Assembly (NCBI GenBank): GCA_903892415.1
Contig: CAITIQ010000517.1
Span: 1-64,000 of the forward strand
DNA: 64,000 nt
Direction of reading: 5' to 3'
DNA from: an uncultured delta proteobacterium
Lineage (GTDB): Bacteria; Myxococcota_A; Polyangia; Polyangiales; Polyangiaceae
Made by a program: the position numbers and the translations under genes. A model generated the notes under the pieces. The model was given only the letters and a program-made list of their open reading frames with translations. It was not told the DNA's origin and did no database searches. This document shows, piece by piece, positions 48,932 to 55,593 of this stretch; the stretch's first letter is position 1; each line of letters opens with the position of its first letter.

Positions 48932-49345
48932 CTACTGACCGCCTGCGCCGCCCGCGCCGCCCGCGCCTCCAACGCCACCGGAACCGCCCGTCGTTGGCGG
49001 AGCGCCGTACGCCCCGCCGACGTTGGCGCCGCCGCTCCCGCCAATTCCCCCTGAGCCTCCACCGCCGTCTTGACCCCCACCGCCCGTGCTCGTGGTCGGC
49101 CCCGAGCCGTACGCGCCGCCAACGTTGGAGCCAGCGCTACCTCCATCTCCGCCGGAATCTCCGCAAGCGCCTAGCGTGGGGGAGGCTGCGGCGACCGCGA
49201 GTCCCATCAGCAACGAGGCAGCCGTGCGCTGCGTGCTGCTGGTGCCGCGCACGACGGCCTGCCCGCAAGACGGGCACGCGGGGGCGTTGGCGGAGAGGAA
49301 GGTGTCACACTGAGGGCAAGAAGCGAGGGTGCCTTGATAACGCAT
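48932..49345 (-). CDS. Precursor-like zinc-ribbon Gly-rich lipoprotein 1 of radical SAM locus
   Basis: A 137-residue protein from ATG 49345 (MRYQGTLASCPQCDTF). A zinc ribbon (C10, C13, C24, C27) precedes a hydrophobic stretch (AASLLMGLAVAAASPTLGAC) whose C61 looks like a lipobox Cys. The tail is about 60 percent Gly and holds two copies of A-Y-G-x-x-P-T-T, at residues 78-85 and 112-119, each after N-V-G-G. It is a close paralogue of 50744-51142. Divergent from the maturase gene by 92 bp, it looks like a maturase substrate whose leader includes the zinc ribbon. The start of the kinase operon lies 64 bp downstream. Confidence 0.82.
   Translation of the reverse strand: MRYQGTLASCPQCDTFLSANAPACPSCGQAVVRGTSSTQRTAASLLMGLAVAAASPTLGACGDSGGDGGSAGSNVGGAYGSGPTTSTGGGGQDGGGGSGGIGGSGGANVGGAYGAPPTTGGSGGVGGAGGAGGAGGQ
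49005..49128 (-). repeat. Two direct repeats encoding the N-V-G-G-A-Y-G core
   Basis: Units at 49005-49026 and 49107-49128 differ at only two positions (for example CCGTACGC and CCAACGTTGG in the second). They encode the tyrosine-containing motif twice in the precursor-like protein 1, spaced by 34 residues. Conservation of the core against variable Gly-rich spacers suggests functional units rather than simple low complexity. Confidence 0.7.
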
Positions 49346-49437
49346 GCGTAAAGAATCAGCGACACGCTCTGTTCTTGTCAACGTGGGAAACATTGGTCTT
49401 TGTTGCGATTCAACGCCGCTTGAGCGACCCTTCGCAC

Positions 49438-50676
49438 GTGAGCGATTCGCAATTCGTGAAGGTTCCTCTGCCCACCCGCAACCTCGAGAACAGGGACACA
49501 ACGCGGGCGTTTCCCCTGTATGTCGTTTGGGAGATCACGATGAAGTGTGATCAGCCCTGCCAGCACTGCGGCTCGCGTTCCGGGCGGGTGCGGGAGTCGG
49601 AGCTTTCGACCGACGAGGCGATGGAGGTGGTTGCAGCGCTCGTGCGCATGGGCACACGTGAATGCACGTTGATCGGCGGAGAGGCGTATCTTCGCGAAGA
49701 TTGCGCCCAACTGATCGAGGGGCTCACCAAAGGCGGCATTCGCGTCAGCATGCAGACCGGTGGCCGCGCTTTTACTGCAGAGCGAGCCGCTCGGTTCAAG
49801 GCGGCTGGGCTTGAGAGCCTTGGCGTTTCAATCGATGGCTTGGCCAAAGCCCACGACCAATTGCGAGGCAACCTCGGCAGTTTCAGCGCTGCATGGAAGG
49901 CCCTGATGGCGGCGCGTGATGCGGGACTCATCATCTCCGCCAATACCCAAATCAACAAGGTGAACCTCCCCGATCTCGAGGAGCTTGCGGCGCGCTTTCG
50001 TCGGGAAGGCGTTCAGACCTGGCAATGCCAATTGACCGGTCCGCTCGGCAAAGCGGCCGATCAACCGGAGCGCATCATCGATCCGTGGCAGATCGTCGAG
50101 ATCATGGATCGGTTGGCCGCCATTCAGTTGGAGGCGATGCGCGAGTACGAGCAGGGTGGTCGCAAGGGCATCCCGTTCAACGTCTTCGCCAACAACAACA
50201 TCGGCTACTTCGGCCCGCACGAGAAGATGCTGCGCTCGACGCCCTACGGCAAGGAGACGCACTGGCGAGGCTGTGTCGCTGGCATCTACTCTCTCGGCAT
50301 CGAAAGCAATGGAACCCTCAAGGCCTGCCCGACCTTGCCGACCGCGCCGTACAACGCCGGCAACATCCGCGACATGTCGCTCGAAGATGTTTGGCGCGGC
50401 TCAGAGATCATGCGGTTTGCGCGCGACCGCGGCACCGACGAGCTTTGGGGCTTCTGCAAGACTTGCGACTACGGCGAGGTCTGCCAGGCAGGCTGCTCGT
50501 GGACCGCGCACTCGACCCTGGGCAAGCGTGGCAACAATCCGTTCTGCTACCACCGCGTGATCCAGCTGCGAAAGAAGGGCATCCGCGAACGGCTAATCCC
50601 TGTAGAAAAGGCGCCGGGCGTGCCCTTTGACTTTGGTCGCTTCGAGATCCGCGAAGAGCCGATCCCAAGCGAGTAA
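49438..50676 (+). CDS. Radical SAM/SPASM maturase (second locus)
   Basis: A 412-residue enzyme, GTG start at 49438 (other in-frame TTG/GTG starts exist nearby). The radical SAM triad is C37-D-Q-P-C41-Q-H-C44, with IGGEAYLRED and LGVSIDG following. The C-terminal SPASM region has C340, C343, C349, C353 and C370 (FCKTCDYGEVCQAGCSW), fit to bind extra Fe-S clusters as in peptide-modifying maturases. It is a clear paralogue of 11593-12849. It is flanked on both sides by small zinc-ribbon proteins on the opposite strand, which are the candidate substrates. A perfect hairpin follows the stop. Confidence 0.9.
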   Translation: MSDSQFVKVPLPTRNLENRDTTRAFPLYVVWEITMKCDQPCQHCGSRSGRVRESELSTDEAMEVVAALVRMGTRECTLIGGEAYLREDCAQLIEGLTKGGIRVSMQTGGRAFTAERAARFKAAGLESLGVSIDGLAKAHDQLRGNLGSFSAAWKALMAARDAGLIISANTQINKVNLPDLEELAARFRREGVQTWQCQLTGPLGKAADQPERIIDPWQIVEIMDRLAAIQLEAMREYEQGGRKGIPFNVFANNNIGYFGPHEKMLRSTPYGKETHWRGCVAGIYSLGIESNGTLKACPTLPTAPYNAGNIRDMSLEDVWRGSEIMRFARDRGTDELWGFCKTCDYGEVCQAGCSWTAHSTLGKRGNNPFCYHRVIQLRKKGIRERLIPVEKAPGVPFDFGRFEIREEPIPSE

Positions 50677-50704
50677 CGGCCTGTTCAAGGAGTGCGAAAG
50701 GATC

Positions 50705-50731
50705 GAGAGCCCCGAGCGAGTCGGGGCTCTC
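50705..50731. terminator. Strong bidirectional terminator-like hairpin
   Basis: A perfect 11-bp stem: GAGAGCCCCGA (50705-50715) with TCGGGGCTCTC (50721-50731) and a 5-nt loop. It separates the convergent stops of the maturase (50676) and precursor 2 (50744). T-tracts are weak, but the stem is the most stable seen between convergent genes here. Confidence 0.7.
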
Positions 50732-50743
50732 GCCGATTCTTCG

Positions 50744-51142
50744 TCAGGGTGCGCCGCCCGCTCCGCCCGCTCCAGCTTCACCGCCGCTCGTGGTGGGAGC
50801 GCTGCCGTAGGCTGAGGCCGTCATGTTGCCGCCTGCACCCGCGATGCCGCCTTCACCGCCGCCTGAGGTGGTCGGCCCGGCACCGTAAGCCGAGGAGGTG
50901 TTGTCGCCTCCAGCGCCACCGCCGCCCGTTTCCCCCGTCGAGCTGCTGCCCGAGTCCCCGCAGCCCGTGACCACCGGCGATGCAGTGGCGACGGCGAGGC
51001 CCATCAGCAACGAGGCTGCAGTGCGTTGCGCGGTCGTCGTGCCGCTCGTGAGACTGTGGCCGCAGGACGGGCAAGCCGAGGCATTTTTCGCGAGGAAGGT
51101 GTCGCAGTGAGGACAGGAAGAAAGGGTACCTTGGTAACGCAT
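50744..51142 (-). CDS. Precursor-like zinc-ribbon Gly-rich lipoprotein 2 of radical SAM locus
   Basis: A 132-residue protein from ATG 51142 (MRYQGTLSSCPHCDTF). C10, C13, C24 and C27 form the zinc ribbon, and C61 ends the hydrophobic/lipobox region, at exactly the same positions as in the paralogue 48932-49345. The Gly-rich tail again carries two A-Y-G-x-x-P-T-T motifs (residues 85-92 and 111-118). Leader and motif are conserved while the spacers diverge, as expected of substrates of one modifying enzyme. It sits tail-to-tail with the maturase gene. Confidence 0.82.
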   Translation of the reverse strand: MRYQGTLSSCPHCDTFLAKNASACPSCGHSLTSGTTTAQRTAASLLMGLAVATASPVVTGCGDSGSSSTGETGGGGAGGDNTSSAYGAGPTTSGGGEGGIAGAGGNMTASAYGSAPTTSGGEAGAGGAGGAP

Positions 51143-51227
51143 CCGCCCATGGTCGAGAAAACTTGCCGTTGCGTCAATGGTCGATGGCGACCCTAGCGCT
51201 CGTTCCAGCTCCGTGGTCGTCTTGGAC

Positions 51228-52121
51228 ATGGATTTTCGTCATTGGATGATCGTCGGTGCTTTCGCGTTGGTTACCGCCTGTTCGGCGGGGAGTTCGGACA
51301 ACGGCAATAGCGCCGGTAGCGATGCTGATGGTGGCTTCAGCACGAGCGGTGGAAGCAGCGGGAGCAACGGGGAAACAGGCGGTCAAGGCGGCGGATTTCT
51401 GACCACTGGGGGAGGCGGAGATGGCGGCGCGCCCGAGGAGATCGCTGAGGTCTTCGGACATACGGCCTCGGAGCTCTACCGTCTCGACCCTGAGACAAAG
51501 GCCGTGTCGCTCGTGAACACGTTTAACGGCTGCAACACAGTCATCGACATCGCGCTCGACAAGGATTCGAAGCTCGTCGCGACGTCCGTTGATGGGGTCT
51601 ACGTGGTGGACAAGCTAACCGCCGCCTGCACGCTGATTGAAATCGGCGACTATCCAAACTCACTATCGTTCATTCCCGCCGGCACGCTCGATCCGAACGT
51701 TGAGGCTTTAGTTGGCTATCGCGGCGATGAATATGTGCGCATCGATCCGCAGAGCGGTAGCATTCAGTCGATTGGCTATCTCGGTGGCAATGGCCTCTTT
51801 TCGAGTGGAGACGTCGTCTCGGTCAAGGGTGGAAGTAGTTACTTGACCGTTACGGGGAACGATTGCCCGACGGACTGTTTGGTCGAGATCAACCCGAGCA
51901 CGGGGGCCATGATCACCAACTGGGGCCCCCTTGGCTACTCCGCGGTCTACGGCATCGCCTTCTGGGCGGGCAGCGTGTACGGCTTCGATGCCGCTGGTAA
52001 CCTGTTCGAGGTCACTTTCACCGGTGGTGTGATGACGACGACCTTGATCGAACAGACTGGCACTTCGTTCTACGGCGCTGGATCAACCACCTCAGCGCCG
52101 CCGGTGCCGGTACCTAACTGA
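51228..52121 (+). CDS. Gly-rich lipoprotein with propeller-like domain
   Basis: 297 residues from ATG 51228. Signal GAFALVTAC, Gly/Ser linker, then a beta-propeller-like domain (LYRLDPETKAVSLV, YVRIDPQSGSIQSIGYL, LVEINPSTGAMI, four or so similar blades). Notably the chain ends SFYGAGSTTSAPPVPVPN, echoing the A-Y-G-A-G-P-T-T-S motif of the adjacent precursor 2. Divergent from precursor 2 by 85 bp. It could be a third substrate or a partner; both are inference. Confidence 0.72.
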   Translation: MDFRHWMIVGAFALVTACSAGSSDNGNSAGSDADGGFSTSGGSSGSNGETGGQGGGFLTTGGGGDGGAPEEIAEVFGHTASELYRLDPETKAVSLVNTFNGCNTVIDIALDKDSKLVATSVDGVYVVDKLTAACTLIEIGDYPNSLSFIPAGTLDPNVEALVGYRGDEYVRIDPQSGSIQSIGYLGGNGLFSSGDVVSVKGGSSYLTVTGNDCPTDCLVEINPSTGAMITNWGPLGYSAVYGIAFWAGSVYGFDAAGNLFEVTFTGGVMTTTLIEQTGTSFYGAGSTTSAPPVPVPN

Positions 52122-52378
52122 GCCTGGTGCTCGGCGTGCTTCGCTTCAGCGATGCGCGCCCGCTGACTCTTAATCTGCAAGGCAATGCGATTGAGCGTAC
52201 CGACGCAGGGATCGCACGAGGAACCGCAGCAACTGGGCCAAGCCTCGCGCGGGAGCTCCAGCTGCTCGAGCACGCTCGCTGCATAGTCAGCTGAAGTGCC
52301 GGCTTGCTTGAGCAGCCGTTGCGCAAGCGCTAGCTCAGTTTCCGCGGGCGAGGTCGAAGGCTCTGCTGAGTGCGCCAT
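52070..52378 (-). CDS. Small Cys-motif protein (oxidoreductase-like domain pattern)
   Basis: 102 residues from ATG 52378 (MAHSAEPSTSPAETELALAQ). Helical N-terminus, then WPSCCGSSCDPCVGTLNRIA, whose C-C-G-x-x-C-D-P-C pattern resembles the small oxidoreductase-like domain. It is read tail-to-tail with the lipoprotein gene at 51228-52121, overlapping its 3' end by 52 bp. The Cys motif and absence of a better frame in this stretch are the reasons for accepting it. Confidence 0.6.
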   Translation of the reverse strand: MAHSAEPSTSPAETELALAQRLLKQAGTSADYAASVLEQLELPREAWPSCCGSSCDPCVGTLNRIALQIKSQRARIAEAKHAEHQAQLGTGTGGAEVVDPAP

Positions 52379-52439
52379 CAATCGCCAGCATAGTGGAAAA
52401 CCAAGGAAAACTCTGGCCGTTTGTACTAATGAGGTATCC

Positions 52440-54203
52440 ATGGTCAAGCGAGCGTTAGGCGTCTCTGGGGTTGTAGCGCTGATTGTGTTCTTGGGCTGTG
52501 CTGGCCAAGAAACAGCAGGGGTTGGCGGTAGCGCCGGCAGTGACTCGCCTGGCGGCAGCGGCGCCGGCGGCAGCGCCGGTTCGGCAGGCAGCCCTGTTAC
52601 GGGGGGTGGTCCAAGCTCCGGCGGCGCGGGCGGCGCGATGAACGGTGGCGGTGGAGAAGGGGGCGCGGGCGGTTCTACCGGCACGGGTGTCAGCCTCACC
52701 GACTACCCCCTTGAGACAGAGTCCAACGGCTCGCTGTCTGAGGCCAACGCCGTAGCGGACGGAACGTTGGGCTTTCAGGGCGAACTAAACACGGCCTCGG
52801 ACGTGGACGTCTTCAGCATCGAGGGCACGGTCGGGGCGTCGCTTCAGGCCCGTTTGAGTGACGGCAATGGCGGTTGCCCCGATGGGGCAGATTTCACGCT
52901 CACCGTCTATGATCCGGCCAATCTGGAAATTGCCTCGGCTAGCTCGGGATGTCCGCTGCTCAATGGCCAGAGTGATTTGGACCTGGGCTCGCTCGCGACG
53001 ACCGGCACCTACTTCGTCCGAGTCACCGCAAATTCGGCGGTGCCGTTCTACGTGCTCGATCTCTCGGTCGAGGCCGCGGAGTGTGGTGACAACGTGGTCC
53101 AGCTCGGAGAAGAGTGTGACGACGGAGACCTCGTCGGTGGCGATGGCTGTGAGGCGGATTGCACTATCACGCCGGTTTGTGGAGACGGGGACATTCAGTC
53201 GGGTGAGGAGTGTGATGACAACAACACCGCCGCGAATGACGGCTGCGATGCGGCTTGTCAGCTCGAGGGCAACTTCTGCTCCGAGGGCAACGTCGCCAAC
53301 GACGGAACCGCCACGGCTACCTCGCTCGCGGGCTGCGCCGGAGGCGTAGCGGTGATCGACCCGGTTGGGGATCAAGACTACTTCAGCTTCGAGGTCGGCC
53401 AGGCAGGGTCGAGCCTGAGGGCCGAGGTCACCACGCTGGCTGGTGGCGCTTGTCCCTCGGGCTTCGATAGCTTTTTGCGACTGTACGACAGCACCGGCAT
53501 GGAACTTGGCTCCGATGATGATGACGGCATTGACGCCTGTTCGCTGATCAGACCGCAGGACGCCTTTGCGCAAAACCTTGCTGTCGGGACCTACTTCTTG
53601 CGCGTGGAGGAGTACCTCAATGACGAGCCGCAGAGTCTCTATGCGCTGCGTGTAAACGTCTCACAACCAGGTTGTGGGGATGGCGTTTTGCAGGTCGGTG
53701 AGGCTTGTGATGATGGGAATATGGTGGACGGCGACGCCTGCACCAACGCTTGCACGCTCTTCAGCTGCGGCGCCGGGGAAACGCTCAGGTTCTACCAAGC
53801 CTCTGGTCTGCCGCTTTCGATTCCTGACCCCGGCTCTGTCAACTCAACCATCACGGTGCCTGACATGGGACTCGTGAAGAGGCTGGGCGTCACCATCTCG
53901 ATTCAGCATGAATTGACCTCCGATCTCGACATCAGCCTCGACGCGCCTGGCGCTGCTTCGATCGTGCTCTCGGACGATAACGGCTTTGGCGAGGACTACA
54001 CCGGTACGACCTTCTCATCGTCCGGCGTCACCGGCATTGCCTCTGGGTCGGCGCCCTTCAGCGGCGTGTTCGCTCCAGAGGGTTCGATGGCAAGCATCCT
54101 CAATACGACGGTCAACGGCGCGTGGGTTCTGACCGTGGCTGATGATGCGGGCTCGGACACCGGCTCGCTGCTGAGCTACAGCATCTCCGCCTGCGTGCAG
54201 TAG
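52440..54203 (+). CDS. Lipoprotein with PPC domains, DUF4215 Cys repeats and C-terminal P-domain
   Basis: 587 residues from ATG 52440. Lipobox LIVFLGC, then a ~75-residue Gly/Ser linker. Two PPC-type beta-sandwiches follow (ASDVDVFSIEGTVG; GDQDYFSFEVGQAG), each followed by DUF4215-like modules (CGDNVVQLGEECDDGD, CGDGDIQSGEECDDNN, CGDGVLQVGEACDDGN). The C-terminus is a proprotein-convertase P-domain (LGVTISIQHELTSDLDISL, then GAWVLTVADDAGSDTG). It is a surface protein without a visible peptidase domain; P- and PPC-domains usually accompany proteases, so it may act in trans. Confidence 0.88.
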   Translation: MVKRALGVSGVVALIVFLGCAGQETAGVGGSAGSDSPGGSGAGGSAGSAGSPVTGGGPSSGGAGGAMNGGGGEGGAGGSTGTGVSLTDYPLETESNGSLSEANAVADGTLGFQGELNTASDVDVFSIEGTVGASLQARLSDGNGGCPDGADFTLTVYDPANLEIASASSGCPLLNGQSDLDLGSLATTGTYFVRVTANSAVPFYVLDLSVEAAECGDNVVQLGEECDDGDLVGGDGCEADCTITPVCGDGDIQSGEECDDNNTAANDGCDAACQLEGNFCSEGNVANDGTATATSLAGCAGGVAVIDPVGDQDYFSFEVGQAGSSLRAEVTTLAGGACPSGFDSFLRLYDSTGMELGSDDDDGIDACSLIRPQDAFAQNLAVGTYFLRVEEYLNDEPQSLYALRVNVSQPGCGDGVLQVGEACDDGNMVDGDACTNACTLFSCGAGETLRFYQASGLPLSIPDPGSVNSTITVPDMGLVKRLGVTISIQHELTSDLDISLDAPGAASIVLSDDNGFGEDYTGTTFSSSGVTGIASGSAPFSGVFAPEGSMASILNTTVNGAWVLTVADDAGSDTGSLLSYSISACVQ

Positions 54204-54214
54204 CAGCGAGCCGC

Positions 54215-55591
54215 TCAGGCTCGGAAGCGGTCCAACGCGCGATGCAGTTCTTCGCTGACGCGCGTTGGGTCGTTGCCGAGCGAGACGGGTGCGTTGGCGA
54301 AGTCGGACGCGAACTCGAGCGTCCCTTCGTGATAGCGCTGCTTGAACTCGCTGAATTTAAGGCCGTGCGCGGTGGAGACAACCACCACGCTTTGCTCCTT
54401 GGAGATCACCCCGCGTGCGGCGAGCTTCTCCGCGCAGGCGAGCGCTACGGCCGTGTGCGGGCAGGTGTAGAGCCCGGTGCGGTCGGCTCGTGCTGCGGCG
54501 CTCGCTAGCTCGGCCTCGGTCGCTTGTTCGACGAGCCCGTCGGTTCGCGCTAGCGCCGCTATCGCCTTGGGCAAGGAGACGGGCGCACCAATTTGGATGG
54601 CGGAGGCCAACGTCTTCTGCGCCTCAATCGGCGCGTAGTCGGCTTCGCTGAGCGGATGGAGCTGCTCGCTGGCCCTCACAAATGCGCGGTAAAGTGGATT
54701 CGCGCGTTCGGCCTGGCAGCAGGCGATGCGCGGCAGCCTTTCGATCAGGCCGAGCTCGAGCAGCTCGATAAAGCCCTTGGCGATCGCCGAGACGTTCCCA
54801 AGGTTACCGCCGGGTACCAACACCCAGTCGGGCACGCTCCACGCAAAGTCTTGGGCGAGCTCGTAGGAGAGCGTCTTTTGCCCCTCGATCCGCAAGCTGT
54901 TCATCGAGTTGGCGAGGTAGATCGATGGGTCTTTGGTGAGTTCGGCCACCGCTCGCATACAGCCGTCGAAGTCGGTATCGAGCGCAGCGACCAACGCGCC
55001 ATGGGCGATCGGTTGGAGCAGCTGTGCCGTCGAGATCTTTCCTCGCGGTAGCAGCACTACCACCGGGATTCCGGCGGCCGCGCCGTAGGCAGCTAACGCA
55101 GCGGACGTATCTCCGGTCGAGGCACAGGCGAGCGCGCGGATGTTTGCGCCCTTCTTCACCATCGCGTGGACCGTCGAGACCAACACGGTCATGCCCAGGT
55201 CCTTGAAGGAGCCGGTATGGGTGGTGCCACATTGCTTTACCGCCAAGCGCGGCAGGCCGATCGTCTCGCCGAAGCGCTCCGCGGGCAAGAGATGGGCGTT
55301 GCCCTCGAACAGCGAGACCACGTCGCTTGGCGCTAGGTGAGGCTGAACCAGCTCCAGCTTGCTCCAGACGCCGCTTGAATACGGATAGGGCGAACGGGTC
55401 GTGCGGCTGTCGAAAAGCGCCTTCCATTCAGCGGGAGTTCTCGCGGCATTGAGCGCCGCCTGATCATGGACCACCTCAAGTAAGCCGCCCGACCTCGAGC
55501 GATAGACGACCGAATCGAGCGGGTAGCTCTCGCTTGCATCGTCGAGCGCTTGGAAGCGCGCCGAGAGCGACGAATCGTGCGCTCGCTGCAT
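54215..55591 (-). CDS. thrC: Threonine synthase
   Basis: A 458-residue PLP enzyme forming threonine from O-phosphohomoserine. Landmarks: LFEGNAHLLPAERF, PLP-lysine motif THTGSFKDLGMTV (about residue 130), CASTGDTSAALAAYGA, LLPRGKIS, the Gly-rich phosphate site PGGNLGNVSAIAKG and VVVVSTAHGLKFSEF. The N-terminal extension is short. The 2-bp gap to the OPT transporter start side implies a shared unit with it. Confidence 0.93.
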   Translation of the reverse strand: MQRAHDSSLSARFQALDDASESYPLDSVVYRSRSGGLLEVVHDQAALNAARTPAEWKALFDSRTTRSPYPYSSGVWSKLELVQPHLAPSDVVSLFEGNAHLLPAERFGETIGLPRLAVKQCGTTHTGSFKDLGMTVLVSTVHAMVKKGANIRALACASTGDTSAALAAYGAAAGIPVVVLLPRGKISTAQLLQPIAHGALVAALDTDFDGCMRAVAELTKDPSIYLANSMNSLRIEGQKTLSYELAQDFAWSVPDWVLVPGGNLGNVSAIAKGFIELLELGLIERLPRIACCQAERANPLYRAFVRASEQLHPLSEADYAPIEAQKTLASAIQIGAPVSLPKAIAALARTDGLVEQATEAELASAAARADRTGLYTCPHTAVALACAEKLAARGVISKEQSVVVVSTAHGLKFSEFKQRYHEGTLEFASDFANAPVSLGNDPTRVSEELHRALDRFRA

Positions 55592-55593
55592 GC

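Noticed and set aside
52379..52699. N-terminal extension of the small Cys-motif gene into a Pro-rich stretch
   Set aside because: The Pro-rich part is the antisense of a Gly/Ser linker of the forward lipoprotein; ATG 52378 is the sensible start.
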